From Hyphomicrobiales bacterium (GTDB taxonomy: Bacteria; Pseudomonadota; Alphaproteobacteria; Rhizobiales; Rhizobiaceae), in NCBI GenBank assembly GCA_900473795.1, contig UCMT01000029.1:1-64000 (forward strand): a DNA stretch of 64,000 nucleotides, read 5' to 3'. Of this stretch, positions 1-10,875 are shown in pieces; positions within the stretch are counted from its first letter, which is position 1, and each line of letters begins with the position of its first letter. A model generated the notes under the pieces. That model saw only the letters and a program-made list of their open reading frames with translations, was not told the DNA's origin and ran no database searches. A program made the translations under genes and the position numbers.

Positions 1-667
1 CGACGGGAATGGAGGCGGTGCTTTCCGTCGCAACATCCTCCACTGATCTACCTTCCCGCTTCGCCTTTTGTTCATCCAGGAACGTGATCCGCGCAGTCGC
101 AATGCGCCCAGGCAGAACGATGTTCGATGTGATACCAGCCCCCCCGACCTCTTTTGCAAGCGTCTTAGACCAGCCCACGAGAGCGGAACGGAGCGCATTC
201 GACAGACCCAAGTTCGGGATCGGAGCAACAACGCCAGAGGACGTCGATGTGATAATACGGCCCCACCCAGCGTTCCGCATGTTGGGAAGAACCCTGTCGG
301 TCAACGCGATTACCGACATGACCATCGATTGAAAAGACTTGGACCACTGCTCGGGTGATTGGCCCGAGACAGCTGTCGGCGGCGGACCGCCCGTGTTGTT
401 TACGAGAATTGCAACATTCCCATATTGCCCCTCGATGAGCGCGACGTTGCCCTCGACTACCGACAGATCGCTGATGTCCCACTTTATCGAGAATGCCTCG
501 CCACCCGCGGATTTGATTTCGGTCACGGTCTTTTCCGCTGCATCGACATCAATATCCGCGACGACCACTTTTGCCCCTTCGGCTGCGAGAGTCTGAGCTA
601 TCGCACCCCCAAGGCCGCCGCCGGCACCCAAAACCAGGGCGCATTTTCCAGAGATACCCAAATCCAT
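1..667 (-). CDS. SDR-family oxidoreductase, C-terminus cut by window edge
   Basis: An open frame of 222 codons runs from ATG at 667 off the left edge without a stop, so the C-terminus is missing. The N-terminus carries the Rossmann glycine motif LVLGAGGGLGGAIA, followed by an NNTGG motif near residue 90. Where classical SDRs have the Tyr-x-x-x-Lys pair, this protein reads NLGLSNALR after an STSSG serine segment, so Tyr and Lys are replaced by Ser-Asn and Arg. This suggests an atypical SDR subgroup, possibly 3-oxoacyl-reductase-like. It lies 19 bp downstream of the aminotransferase on the same strand and is probably co-transcribed with it. Family assignment is secure; substrate unknown. Confidence 0.85.
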   Translation of the reverse strand, partial: MDLGISGKCALVLGAGGGLGGAIAQTLAAEGAKVVVADIDVDAAEKTVTEIKSAGGEAFSIKWDISDLSVVEGNVALIEGQYGNVAILVNNTGGPPPTAVSGQSPEQWSKSFQSMVMSVIALTDRVLPNMRNAGWGRIITSTSSGVVAPIPNLGLSNALRSALVGWSKTLAKEVGGAGITSNIVLPGRIATARITFLDEQKAKREGRSVEDVATESTASIPV

Positions 668-686
668 TAGTCAGTCCTTGCTGTGT

Positions 687-1925
<1,239 letters not shown>

Positions 1926-1966
1926 TCAGTTCCAGCCAAAATATTGACACGCAGGCAAACGTAAGA

Positions 1967-1988
1967 AAACATGCGCTTTCATGTGTTT
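1967..1988. promoter_or_regulatory. inverted repeat in divergent aminotransferase/LysR control region
   Basis: The 102-bp region between the divergent starts holds ACATG - 6 nt - CATGT flanked by A- and T-rich arms (AAACATG ... CATGTGTTT). It lies 22 bp before the LysR start. Position and symmetry fit an autoregulatory LysR site. This is inference from location only. Confidence 0.4.
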
Positions 1989-2009
1989 GAAATGCAGAAA
2001 GTCTAAACG

Positions 2010-2903
2010 ATGGAAACCCGGTTTCTGAAGACCCTCCTTTCGGTGATCGACTCCAACTCCATCGCCGCTGCCGCGAGAAAGGAAAACCTGACCCCTTCGG
2101 CCGTTGTCCAACGCTTGCGGGCGTTGGAAGATGAGATTGGCGCAGCGCTGGTCCGAAGGGCCGGACATTCCATGCGCCCCACAGAAGCCGGGACCGCGGT
2201 TGTCGAGGCAGCCAGACGGATCGTGGAAATGGCCGAAAGCTTGCCTGGCCTGGCTAACCAGAACGAAGACATTGGTCGTGTCCGCGTCGGCATCATTCAT
2301 TCGATGACCACGGGACTGCTTCCGGAGATCCTCACCTCCATGAAGGAGAGGCGGCCGGGGATACTGGTCGAGGTGCAACCCGGGCAGTCGTCAGACTTGT
2401 TTCAGAGGATAATCGACGGCAACCTTGACGCGGCCATTTTGGTAGAGCCCCCGTTTGCCATACCCAAGGAGTTCAGCTGGCACGAGCTTCGTAAAGATCC
2501 GCTCGTCCTGCTATGCAGTAGTGATGAGACGGAGAACGATCCAATCGCGCTTCTGAAGCACGCCCCGTTCATCCGTTACGACCGAAAGCATTGGGGCGGA
2601 CGATCGGCGGAAACGTACCTGAGACGGTTGAAAGTAAACCTTCAAGAGAAATACGAACTTGATTCGCTCGAGGCGATCGCCGTGTTGGTGAACAAGGGCC
2701 TGGGGGTGTCGCTAGTGCCTGACTGGCTCCCGCCGTGGCCGGAGGGCTTGTCCTTACGAAAGATATCCTTGGATGGAGCACCCTTTCGCGGCGTGGGCAT
2801 AATTTTTCCGAGATTGACGTCGAACGAACGCCTTGTGAAAGCCTTTGCAGAGGAGGCTCGCGCAGCCGCAAAATTGAAAAATGCCCGCGCGCTGGTCGAC
2901 TAG
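2010..2903 (+). CDS. LysR-family transcriptional regulator
   Basis: The 297-residue protein has the LysR winged helix-turn-helix in the first 60 residues (FLKTLLSVIDSNSIAAAAR followed by TPSAVVQRLRALEDEIG), then a periplasmic-binding-like effector domain from about residue 85. Length is normal for the family. It is divergent from the aminotransferase-SDR pair and most likely controls it in response to an amino- or keto-acid. The start at 2010 places the HTH at the usual distance from the N-terminus; only a weak purine-rich RBS precedes it. Confidence 0.88.
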   Translation: METRFLKTLLSVIDSNSIAAAARKENLTPSAVVQRLRALEDEIGAALVRRAGHSMRPTEAGTAVVEAARRIVEMAESLPGLANQNEDIGRVRVGIIHSMTTGLLPEILTSMKERRPGILVEVQPGQSSDLFQRIIDGNLDAAILVEPPFAIPKEFSWHELRKDPLVLLCSSDETENDPIALLKHAPFIRYDRKHWGGRSAETYLRRLKVNLQEKYELDSLEAIAVLVNKGLGVSLVPDWLPPWPEGLSLRKISLDGAPFRGVGIIFPRLTSNERLVKAFAEEARAAAKLKNARALVD

Positions 2904-2919
2904 CGGAAAGCGTGTTTAT

Positions 2920-3487
2920 TCAATTCATCTCCGCAACACTGTTCATCATGATCATCTCGGCGTCGCCTTCAAGAGCGACGTAAGCGTGCGGTTGATCGGC
3001 ATCGAATAGGATACTGTCGCCCTCTGAGAGAATGAGGGGCTCGTAGTACATCGTGTGAAGCTCCAAGCGCCCTGAAAGGACATAGAGGAACTCTTGCCCG
3101 GGATGCTGCCGCCATCCGCCATTTTCCTCGAAGCTTTTGGCGGTTGATGCGGACTTTCCAAAAGAGGTTTTGTTTTTCTTTGAATTCCGAGCACAGCACT
3201 TCAAAATGCATGCCAGGATTTTCGTAGACGTCGGCAGATCCCCGACGGGTGATCGATCGTCGGGCCTTGGGCAAAGTTTGTCGTTCGGTCAAAAAGACCG
3301 CAGCAGGAACTTTTAGTATCCCGGCAATTTTAATCGCCGTTTCCACCGTCAGTTTCGCCTTTCCTGACTCGATCTTCGAGAGCTGCGAGGGGGACATTTC
3401 CAACTGCCTCGCGAGATCGCGCAAGCTAATCTTTTCAAGCGTGCGATAGTGACGGATTTGCAGATAGGCAAGGTCGTCCGCAAATTC
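2920..3487 (-). pseudogene. XRE-family HTH plus cupin regulator, frameshifted
   Basis: Two frames encode adjoining parts of one regulator. The upstream frame gives an HTH (SLRDLARQLEMSPSQLSKIE) and the start of the cupin half (HFEVLCSEFKEKQNLFWKV). The downstream frame resumes with AKSFEENGGW, HPGQEFLYVLSG and FDADQPHAY, a complete cupin. The switch lies at about 3140-3160. Upstream, the homologous frame is open only from 3487, directly after tandem TGA-TAG, with no good start: TTG at 3424 would cut into the HTH. A lost start plus a frameshift point to a decayed gene, though an assembly error could explain the shift. Intact relatives regulate amino-acid or polyamine catabolism. Confidence 0.75.
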
Positions 3488-3610
3488 CTATCAAGCAAAG
3501 GGGCGATGCCGCCGACGAGCGGCCACATCACCCCTTCTCAGCCTGCCCTCTAGCCCAGCGGCCAGCAGCCCGCAATGCTCTCAAGAGCGACAAACAACAG
3601 GAGAGACTCT

Positions 3611-3844
3611 ATGCAGTTCGAGCGTTCGGAATTTGACCAGCGGGTCGCGCGCCTGAGAACCGAAATGCGATCGCGCGAGCCGGACGCGGTCTTGATTGAC
3701 GACAGTGAGGCCACTGCCTACTTTTTCGGTTTCGATACATCGCTCTCCTACGATAGGGCCGGGGTCATTACCGCGGCGGGCGATGCATTCTTCGTCCTGC
3801 GGTCGCTGGACAGCGGCCCGTTGAGGGAGGCTGCGAACGTCTGA
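3611..3844 (+). pseudogene. fragment of Xaa-Pro peptidase/creatinase-type N-terminal domain
   Basis: ATG at 3611 follows a good RBS (AGGAGAG) and opens a 77-codon frame reading FERSEFDQRVARLRTEM, then FFGFDTSLSYDRAGVIT. This resembles the N-terminal creatinase domain that precedes the metal-binding peptidase domain in aminopeptidase P and related amidinohydrolases. It stops at 3842, before any catalytic residues, and no C-terminal remainder is visible in the next 240 bp. It is divergent from the broken XRE-cupin gene, so both look like remains of one lost locus. Confidence 0.55.
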
Positions 3845-4087
3845 CTCAGCTCGATCGCAAGCTGCTCAGCAAGTAGAGCCCACGATATGTCTCTTCTGCC
3901 GTGACCTGATGCGCTTGCCTTGACCACGGCAGGAGGACTGTGAAGCCCGCACAAAATCTTCCCCATGGAATGGCTCAAAACCTTTACATGCCGGAAGGGG
4001 AAGCAGCCTTCACCTCCCGGAGCATTCGCCGGAATCCAGAGGCCGCAACGGAGGATGCGGTGAAGAGACCGGCCGGGACTGCGTCCG

Positions 4088-4810
4088 CTAGTTCCTCAAG
4101 CCGTTGTTTATGGCCATATTGTCATACAAGCGCTTCGTCATAGCGTGCATTTCCCGCATGAGCGGATAGGCTTCCTCGAGGAACCGACGATATGAACCCG
4201 CCCCCTTGTGTTTCTCGAAGATCGGCACGTAGCCGGGGGTGCCGGTCCAAGCCGAGAGTGATTGCGGCGAACACTCGCAGTGGAACTGCGTACTGACGGC
4301 ATGGGTATCGACAGCCATGATCTGAACGGCCGTCAGCTCGGACGAAGCCAACACTTCAGCCACGTCGGGCACCGTTTTGACTTCCGCCATATGCCATTGG
4401 ATTACCTTATGGCTACTGCCCAGACCTGCCAGAAGGGGATTGTCCGTGTCGGTGTGGAGCTCGACGTCCATTACGCCATGCTCTCCCTTTTCCACTAGGC
4501 CGACCTCGCCACCGAGCGCGTCGGACAGAAGCTGGTGTCCTAGACAGATCCCGAAAAATGGCTTCGCACGTGCAGACACCCACTCGCGAATAGCCTCCTT
4601 TTCCATTCTGAGCCACGGAAACTCGGCTTCCTGCCACACGTCCTGCGGGCCTCCAAGGGCGAACATCAAATCGTAAGGCGAGAGGTTTGGTACCTCCTCG
4701 CCAGCCCAAAGTCGGACATACTCCGGCAGAATGCCGTCTTCCGCGAAAAAATCGAGAAAGCGTCCAGGATTGTCCTGTTCGAAATGCTGCAGGATCAGCG
4801 CACGTTTCAT
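4088..4810 (-). CDS. class I glutamine amidotransferase-like protein
   Basis: The 240-residue product has the nucleophile elbow FFGICLGHQLL near residue 95 (catalytic Cys) and a C-terminal FHCECSP segment holding the His and Glu of the triad, where GMP synthase-type domains usually read FHxE. It is a stand-alone GATase1 protein, similar in layout to gamma-glutamyl hydrolases acting in polyamine or amino-acid breakdown. It lies about 100 bp downstream of the amino-acid importer on the same strand, which fits metabolism of an imported amine or amide. Substrate unknown. Confidence 0.8.
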   Translation of the reverse strand: MKRALILQHFEQDNPGRFLDFFAEDGILPEYVRLWAGEEVPNLSPYDLMFALGGPQDVWQEAEFPWLRMEKEAIREWVSARAKPFFGICLGHQLLSDALGGEVGLVEKGEHGVMDVELHTDTDNPLLAGLGSSHKVIQWHMAEVKTVPDVAEVLASSELTAVQIMAVDTHAVSTQFHCECSPQSLSAWTGTPGYVPIFEKHKGAGSYRRFLEEAYPLMREMHAMTKRLYDNMAINNGLRN

Positions 4811-4908
4811 GATGAGGGTCCGTTTTTGTTTTGGGCCGAGCGGCTCGGTCTGCCTCCGGGCCGCTAGACGACGAATGTGGCATCCGTGTCTGCTGACGGC
4901 GGCCGTTC

Positions 4909-5685
4909 CTAGTGAAGAATTTGTTGGAGGAAAAGCTTGGTGCGCTCGTGCTGCGGATTGTCGAAGAAGGCGGCCGGTTCGTTTTGTTCGACGATCTGGC
5001 CCTGGTCCATGAAGATGACCCGGTTGGCGACCTGACGGGCGAAGCCCATTTCGTGGGTCACGCAGATCATCGTCATGCCTTCTTCGGCGAGACCGACCAT
5101 GGTGTCGAGCACTTCCTTGATCATTTCCGGGTCGAGCGCCGACGTCGGCTCGTCAAACAGCATGACGCGCGGGTTCATGCAGAGCGAACGGGCAATGGCC
5201 ACACGCTGCTGCTGGCCGCCGGAAAGCTGGCCTGGATACTTGTTAGCCTGCTCGGGGATCTTGACGCGCTTGAGGAAGTGTATGGCGATTTCTTCGGCCT
5301 GCTTCTTCGGCATCTTGCGCACCCAGATCGGAGCCAGCGTGCAGTTTTCCAAGATCGTCAGGTGCGGGAAGAGGTTGAAGTGCTGGAACACCATGCCGAC
5401 TTCGCGGCGCACTTCGTCGATCTTCTTCAGGTCGTTGGTTAGTTCGATACCATCGACGATGATATTGCCCTTCTGGTGTTCCTCCAGACGGTTGATGCAG
5501 CGGATCATTGTCGATTTGCCGGAGCCGGACGGGCCGGCGATGACGATGCGCTCGCCGCGCATGACCTTCAGGTTGATGTCGCGCAGAACGTGGAAGTCTC
5601 CGTACCACTTGTTCATGCCGACGATTTCGACGGCGACGTCGGTGGAGGAGACTGTCTCAGTCTTTGCCGTGGGGACAATTGCCAT
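4909..5685 (-). CDS. aapP: amino-acid ABC transporter ATP-binding protein (AapP-like)
   Basis: The 258-residue ATPase shows Walker A ([12 protein letters not shown]), the signature [15 protein letters not shown], Walker B ([14 protein letters not shown]) and the switch His ([11 protein letters not shown]), typical of polar amino-acid importers of the GlnQ/AapP family. The chosen ATG at 5685 (MAIVPT) follows an AAAGG element and matches the usual AapP length. An alternative ATG at 5703 overlaps the stop of the upstream permease gene. It is the last gene of an aapJQMP operon and energises uptake of a broad range of L-amino acids at the inner membrane. Confidence 0.9.
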   Translation of the reverse strand: MAIVPTAKTETVSSTDVAVEIVGMNKWYGDFHVLRDINLKVMRGERIVIAGPSGSGKSTMIRCINRLEEHQKGNIIVDGIELTNDLKKIDEVRREVGMVFQHFNLFPHLTILENCTLAPIWVRKMPKKQAEEIAIHFLKRVKIPEQANKYPGQLSGGQQQRVAIARSLCMNPRVMLFDEPTSALDPEMIKEVLDTMVGLAEEGMTMICVTHEMGFARQVANRVIFMDQGQIVEQNEPAAFFDNPQHERTKLFLQQILH

Positions 5686-5699
5686 GGGTCTATCGCCTT

Positions 5700-7181
5700 T
5701 CATCGTTTATGCCCGGTATGGAGTCGACGCTCCGTGTAGATCGCGTATCGCGACATGCTGAAGCAGAACGCCCAGTAGATGAGCGCTATGGCGAGATAGC
5801 CTGTGGATGCGGTTACCGGTGACGCCCAAGCAGCGTCGCGTAGTCCTGTCTGTGCCATCGCAAGCAGATCGAACAGACCGATGATAAGCACCAAAGTCGT
5901 ATCCTTGAACAACACGATGAAGTTGCTGACGATGTTAGGGATCGAAATTTTGAGAGCTTGGGGCAGGATGATTTTTGCCATCATCTGCCAATATGAAAGC
6001 CCCAGTGCGGTCGCCCCTTCATACTGTCCTTTTGGCACCGCCTGCAGCCCACCGCGCACCACTTCGGCCATATATGCGGACGAGAACAGCGCAACTCCCA
6101 CCAATGCTCGGAGAAGTTTATCAAAGTTCATGCCCGGAGGAAGGAATAGCGGCAACATCACGCTCGCCATGAAGAGCACGGTGATCAGCGGTACGCCGCG
6201 TACAAATTCAATGAAACCGACTGACATGATGCGAATCGCCGGCATATTCGACTGGCGTCCAAGTGCGAGGAGAATGCCTAGCGGTAACGAAGCCGCTATC
6301 CCGGTGATCGAAACAACCAGTGTGACCGTGAGGCCGCCCCATTGGGCAGTTTCGACGGGAACAAGGCCAAAGTCGATGTCGAGCAAGAGCATCGAAGCCA
6401 ACAGCGCTACTATTCCGACAGACCAAAAGCGGAGTGCCCTGCTTCTCCGACCGACACTGTCCGACAGGATTACCCACAGCGATACGCAACCGCTAGCCAC
6501 CGAAAGCAAACCACTGTCCAGGGAGACACCGAACACCGTAAAATCTACCTGTGAGATAAAAGAGGCCCCCCAAAGGATGAAAGCCGCACCCGCCAGCGCA
6601 AGACCCAGAGAATTTCTGCTGGTGCCCTCGTCAACGCCGAATATCAGCAGTGGGAGCGATGCGGCGACCAGAAGGGCAAGGCAAACCACCCCTGCGTAAC
6701 TTCCAGGCGATAGGTCAAAGTTCCCCCCAGTCAAAAGAACGAACGCCGCAAGCGGAAACACCACCAGCAGATAGACTACGTTTACCATTTTGTAAGGGAC
6801 GGAAGGGGTCAGCATCGGGACCAGTCCGGCCACAAACGCCACCGCGCAGATGTTTATTCTCCAGCGTTCCGCGACTGGGTAGAAGCCATAGATCCATTGC
6901 CCGAATTTCTGGCTCACAACTGGCCAACACGCGCCAATGACGGTTCCATCCGTCGAGACACAGGCTTCGCTGCTGGTTCCTGTCCACACTGCATCGATGA
7001 TTGCGAAGCCGACAATCCGCCAGGCTAGCCAAAGCAGGAGGGAGCCCAAGACCACTGTCATAGCGCCGCTTCCCAAAGAACTGAAATAGTTTTCCCTTAG
7101 ATGATGCCGGATGCTCTTCAGGTTTGACGGTGGTGGGAGCTTAGGTGCTTCTAAGTCCCGAACATAAGTTGCAAGAACCAT
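5700..7181 (-). CDS. aapM: amino-acid ABC transporter permease (AapM-like), enlarged
   Basis: The 493-residue membrane protein ends in a classical amino-acid permease domain with the coupling-helix segment [14 protein letters not shown] near residue 410, as in AapM. From memory, AapM of other rhizobia is nearer 385 residues. The excess sits in the middle: residues of roughly 155-270 form several extra hydrophobic segments between the N-terminal helices and the VETAQWGG start of the core. It begins one nucleotide after the aapQ stop, and its end overlaps the longer aapP start, so translation is probably coupled. Function as a permease subunit is well supported; the role of the insert is unknown. 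Confidence 0.88.
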   Translation of the reverse strand: MVLATYVRDLEAPKLPPPSNLKSIRHHLRENYFSSLGSGAMTVVLGSLLLWLAWRIVGFAIIDAVWTGTSSEACVSTDGTVIGACWPVVSQKFGQWIYGFYPVAERWRINICAVAFVAGLVPMLTPSVPYKMVNVVYLLVVFPLAAFVLLTGGNFDLSPGSYAGVVCLALLVAASLPLLIFGVDEGTSRNSLGLALAGAAFILWGASFISQVDFTVFGVSLDSGLLSVASGCVSLWVILSDSVGRRSRALRFWSVGIVALLASMLLLDIDFGLVPVETAQWGGLTVTLVVSITGIAASLPLGILLALGRQSNMPAIRIMSVGFIEFVRGVPLITVLFMASVMLPLFLPPGMNFDKLLRALVGVALFSSAYMAEVVRGGLQAVPKGQYEGATALGLSYWQMMAKIILPQALKISIPNIVSNFIVLFKDTTLVLIIGLFDLLAMAQTGLRDAAWASPVTASTGYLAIALIYWAFCFSMSRYAIYTERRLHTGHKR

Positions 7182-7182
7182 C

Positions 7183-8361
7183 TTATCGCTCCACCAACTT
7201 CATGCGGTTATTGAACCAATTCATCAGCGAAGACATGATCAAGCTAATACACAGATAAATAACCATCCAGATCGAAACGAGCTCTATCGCCTTGCCAGTT
7301 TGGTTCAGCACCGTGCCCCCGATGGCGATCAAATCGGGATAACCAATGGCAACCGCCAAAGAGGATGCCTTGGTGATACCGAGGTAAATCGAAATGAGTG
7401 GCGGCACGACTACTCGCATCGCCTGGGGTATCACCACCTTGCGCAATGTTTGCCCGCGGGTGAGGCCGAGCGCGTGCGCTGCTTCGGTCTGACCATGATT
7501 CACCGCTTGGATTCCCGCGCGCACAGCCTCTGCGATGTACGTCGCGTAGTAAATCGACAGCGCGAGAAACAAGGCCATCAACTCCGGCACGACAACCAAC
7601 CCACCGGAGAAGCTGAAAGCCGTTCTAACGGGGACATCGAATGTAATTGGAAATCCAGCCAGCGCCAGGCCACAAAATGGGAAGACGATGACCAGACCCA
7701 GCGAACCCCAAAATTTCGGAAACGGTTTCCCGGTTGAGTTTTGTCGGTAGTTTGCCCAAAAAACGAGCGCCAAGCCCCCCACGATCGCGGAAACCAGACC
7801 TACCAGACCGTAGATCGCGCCTTCACCGAAAATCGGCAGCGGCATGATCATGCCGCGGTTGGAAAGATAGGCGATGTCGAACACCGCCAACGCGTTTTTC
7901 GGTGCTGGCAGGATTTGTAGAATGACCAACGAATACCAGACGAAAATCTGCAGCAGCACTGGCACGTTCCGGAAAAACTCGATGTAGAGAGTTGCCACGC
8001 CTGCAGCGAGACGGTTCTTTGAGAGGCGCATGACACCCACAAGGAACCCGAGGAACGTTGCAGCGACGATGCAAAGCGCCGAGATGAGCAGCGTGTTGAG
8101 AAATCCGACGAACAACGCCCTGCTGTAGCTGGATCCGGTTGAATACGGCACAAGAGCTTGGACGATGTCGAATCCGGCGGACTTAGACAGAAAGGCAAAC
8201 CCGAAGTCCTGGTTCATCCGGGAGAGGTTGGACCTCATGTTCTGGGTCACTTCGAAGAACAAGAACAAGAGGACGACCACAGCGAGAGCCTGCATGATAG
8301 CAGACCTCGCCTTGGAATTCGTCCATAACGACTCTTTGCCGCCTTGCTTGAGTAGAGACAT
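7183..8361 (-). CDS. aapQ: amino-acid ABC transporter permease (AapQ-like)
   Basis: The 392-residue integral membrane protein carries an N-terminal transmembrane segment, a long central region with several helices, and the ABC coupling motif EAAHALGLTRGQTLRKVV near residue 300. This layout and length match AapQ of the general L-amino-acid permease. A GGGGGAG element precedes the ATG at 8361. It forms a heterodimeric channel with AapM and is energised by AapP. Confidence 0.9.
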   Translation of the reverse strand: MSLLKQGGKESLWTNSKARSAIMQALAVVVLLFLFFEVTQNMRSNLSRMNQDFGFAFLSKSAGFDIVQALVPYSTGSSYSRALFVGFLNTLLISALCIVAATFLGFLVGVMRLSKNRLAAGVATLYIEFFRNVPVLLQIFVWYSLVILQILPAPKNALAVFDIAYLSNRGMIMPLPIFGEGAIYGLVGLVSAIVGGLALVFWANYRQNSTGKPFPKFWGSLGLVIVFPFCGLALAGFPITFDVPVRTAFSFSGGLVVVPELMALFLALSIYYATYIAEAVRAGIQAVNHGQTEAAHALGLTRGQTLRKVVIPQAMRVVVPPLISIYLGITKASSLAVAIGYPDLIAIGGTVLNQTGKAIELVSIWMVIYLCISLIMSSLMNWFNNRMKLVER

Positions 8362-8442
8362 GGAAGGCGCTCCCCCGCGAAAATCTCTTGCATTTGAGAT
8401 GGTGAGAGCCAGATTTCTCCGGCCCTCAAGGGTCTAGGTGGC

Positions 8443-9480
8443 TCAGCGGATCGGTGGCGCGTACTGGAAACCACCGTCCTTCCAAAGCGCATTTACGCCT
8501 CGCTTTACTTTCAAAGGCGACTGAGCCCCGAGATTGCGCTCGAATATTTCGCTGTAATTGCCAACGCCTTTGACGATGAAGGCTGCCCATTGTTCATCGA
8601 GACCGATCCCGGGACCGAAGCCCGGAGCTGTACCGTCCGCGTTCTTCACGCCAAGAACGCGCTGGATCTCGGGATTAGTGGAAGCCTTCATCTCCTCCAC
8701 ATTCGCCTGAGTGATACCGAGCTCTTCGGCATTCAACATAGCGAAGGCTGTCCATTTGACGATATTGAACCAACCGATATCACCCTGCCGAACCATAGGT
8801 CCGAGTGGTTCCTTGGAGACAATCTCCGGCAGCACGACATGATCGTCGGGCTGCTTTAGCGACGAGCGCTGTGAGTACAAGATTGACTGCTCTGTCGTGA
8901 GAACGTCGCATCGACCCTCGTCATAAGCTTGGCGAAGCTGCGTGGAATCCTCGATGGCCACGCCTTGGTACTTCATTCCGTGTGCCTTGAAGTAGTCGGC
9001 GAGGTTGAGCTCTGTCGTCGTGCCTGTTGCAGCACATACTGCCGCACCATCCAGCTTGAGCGCAGAGTCCACTCCAAGAGACTTCCGGACCATGAAGCCT
9101 TGGCCATCATAGTATGTCGTCGCGGGGAACATAAATCCCATCGCCGTGTCGCGGCTCATGGTCCATGTCGTTGTTCGCGAGAGAAGATCGATTTCCCCGG
9201 ATTGCAGGGCGGTGAAGCGGTCTTTGGCAGACAATGGCGTGAACTTGACCTTTGTCGGATCGTTGAAAATCGCTGCGGCAACGGCACGGCAGATGTCAAC
9301 GTCGAAGCCCGTCCACTTGCCCTCAGCGTCTGGAATCGAGAACCCGGCCACACCCTGGCTCACACCACATTGGAGAAAGCCCTTTTGCTTTACGTCGTCC
9401 AGCGTGCTCGCAGAGACTTGGGTGGATGCCAACAGGGCTGCGCCAAGTGCGACGGCCAGATTGAGAATACGCTTTTTCAT
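8443..9480 (-). CDS. aapJ: general L-amino-acid-binding periplasmic protein (AapJ-like)
   Basis: The 345-residue protein has a signal peptide (MKKRILNLAVALGAALLASTQ, cleaved near ASA) and a family 3 solute-binding fold with the motifs GFDVDICRAVAAAIF and RTTTWTMSRDTAMGF that bind the alpha-amino and carboxyl groups of amino acids. The ATG at 9480 follows AAGGGGA at good spacing. It is first in the aapJQMP operon. The 81-bp gap to aapQ contains a small AT-rich hairpin (ATCTC...GAGAT), consistent with the higher expression of binding proteins often seen in such operons. Confidence 0.92.
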   Translation of the reverse strand: MKKRILNLAVALGAALLASTQVSASTLDDVKQKGFLQCGVSQGVAGFSIPDAEGKWTGFDVDICRAVAAAIFNDPTKVKFTPLSAKDRFTALQSGEIDLLSRTTTWTMSRDTAMGFMFPATTYYDGQGFMVRKSLGVDSALKLDGAAVCAATGTTTELNLADYFKAHGMKYQGVAIEDSTQLRQAYDEGRCDVLTTEQSILYSQRSSLKQPDDHVVLPEIVSKEPLGPMVRQGDIGWFNIVKWTAFAMLNAEELGITQANVEEMKASTNPEIQRVLGVKNADGTAPGFGPGIGLDEQWAAFIVKGVGNYSEIFERNLGAQSPLKVKRGVNALWKDGGFQYAPPIR

Positions 9481-9819
9481 TTTCAGTTCCCCTTCAGCTT
9501 GATATTTGCTTGTTTCGGTTGCGAACGAGGACGCTCAATCGTCAGGATTGGACGGCACGGATAGAACACAGCCGATGGCAACCACATCGATCTCCTCTGC
9601 GTGGATGGCGCGACGCGGCTCCATATGCCGCTGTCAATTCCCTCCTCCGAGGCCTGCGCGGGCACTAATGTCACGTCATTGAAAGATGGTAAACGTGGCA
9701 TTTACCGCCTTCAAAGTTCAGAAAATGTGAGCATTGCGCCGATTGACAAGTCTTCGAAAAGAAAACGCCCCGAGGATTGCTCGGGGCGTTGCGCGGTGAA
9801 ACCGACGCAGTTTCAGGAA
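9481..9819. other. intergenic: aapJ upstream region and terminator
   Basis: This 339-bp gap should hold the aapJ promoter on the minus strand and contains the terminator of the aldo/keto reductase gene at its right end. No gene and neither of the two island operators were found here. Confidence 0.5.
9754..9790 (-). terminator. rho-independent terminator of aldo/keto reductase gene
   Basis: A perfect 11-bp stem (AACGCCCCGAG / CTCGGGGCGTT) with a 5-nt loop spans 9764-9790. On the minus strand it is followed by a T-rich run (TTTTCTTTTC), 30 bp after the stop of the aldo/keto reductase gene. This is a strong intrinsic terminator separating the island from aapJ. Confidence 0.85.
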
Positions 9820-10875
9820 TTAGTCCAAGGGCACGGTCGGTGCGTTTTCGGGAAGCAGACCCTGCTGCTTGAGTTCCGTCCAGAACTCTGCCGGGGCGGA
9901 TTTTGATGTTGCGGTCACGTTCTGACGGACTTCATCTACATTCTGAGCTCCTAGCACCACAGTTGCGACTGCCGGATGCATCAGAACAAACTCGATCGCT
10001 GCGGCTCCGAGCGGAACGCCGTACTTTTCGCATACCGTTTCAAGGGCTCGTACTTTGCTCACCACTGCTTCTGGTACCGCTTGATAGTCGTAGGTAGCCG
10101 CCTGCCCCTTCACGCCAGTCGCCAGGATGCCCGAGTTGAACACTCCACCTGCGATTACGGAAACGTTGCGCTGTTTCAGTTCGTCGAAGGCCGCGCTAAG
10201 TGGCTCGTGATTGAGAAGCGTGTAGCGTCCGGCGATTAAGGAGCAATCGATGTCGAATTCGCGGGCCACGGTGACAACCGATTCCGTTTCGTTGACGCCA
10301 AGCCCGAGCGCAGACACGGCTCCACTGCTGCGAAGCTCGTCAAGCGCCTTGTATCCGCTCTTGCGGATCTGGTCCCAGTAGACGTCGGCCTGATCGCGAT
10401 GCCAAGCCTGACCAAGGTCGTGTACGAGCAGCACATCGATGTAGTCCAGCGACAATCGCGTCTGGCTGTCTTCGAACGAACGCATGATGCCATCGTAGGT
10501 ATAATCGTAGGTATCCAGGAACGGGAGAGGATCGACCCACTCGATGCCGTAAACGGTATCGAGTTTCTTCACTCTGCTGGCAGCCTTGAGAACTCGCCCC
10601 ACTTTCGTGCTAACGACGACATCGTTGCGGATTCCTAGTTCCCGCAGCGCATGGCCAAGGTAGTATTCGGCCTTTCCAAAGCCGTACATCGGCGCGCAAT
10701 CGAAGTATCGTACGCCGCCGTCGTAGGCCGCCTTGATGACCCGTTCGAAGTCAGCGTACGAGGCTTTGGCCTTGAAGCCCGCCAACGGTACCGTTCCGAA
10801 GCCCAGTGATGTCACACTGACATCCGACCTACCCAGTCTGCGTTTAGGATAATTGTTGTTTACCGCTTCTGTCAT
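9820..10875 (-). CDS. aldo/keto reductase (D-threo-aldose/pyridoxal dehydrogenase-like)
   Basis: The 351-residue AKR shows the RRLGRSDVSVTSLGFGT start, the catalytic Asp and Tyr in YFDCAPMYGFGKAE, Lys in VVSTKVGRVL, and His in LLVHDLG. The LGLGVNETESV and DCSLIAGRYTLL segments resemble the L-fucose/D-threo-aldose 1-dehydrogenase and pyridoxal 4-dehydrogenase subgroup, which oxidises cyclic hemiacetals to lactones with NAD(P). The ATG at 10875 is preferred over an upstream extension because homology starts there and GGGAG lies upstream. Both island operators lie about 250-300 bp upstream, so it is likely part of the same regulon. Confidence 0.85.
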   Translation of the reverse strand: MTEAVNNNYPKRRLGRSDVSVTSLGFGTVPLAGFKAKASYADFERVIKAAYDGGVRYFDCAPMYGFGKAEYYLGHALRELGIRNDVVVSTKVGRVLKAASRVKKLDTVYGIEWVDPLPFLDTYDYTYDGIMRSFEDSQTRLSLDYIDVLLVHDLGQAWHRDQADVYWDQIRKSGYKALDELRSSGAVSALGLGVNETESVVTVAREFDIDCSLIAGRYTLLNHEPLSAAFDELKQRNVSVIAGGVFNSGILATGVKGQAATYDYQAVPEAVVSKVRALETVCEKYGVPLGAAAIEFVLMHPAVATVVLGAQNVDEVRQNVTATSKSAPAEFWTELKQQGLLPENAPTVPLD

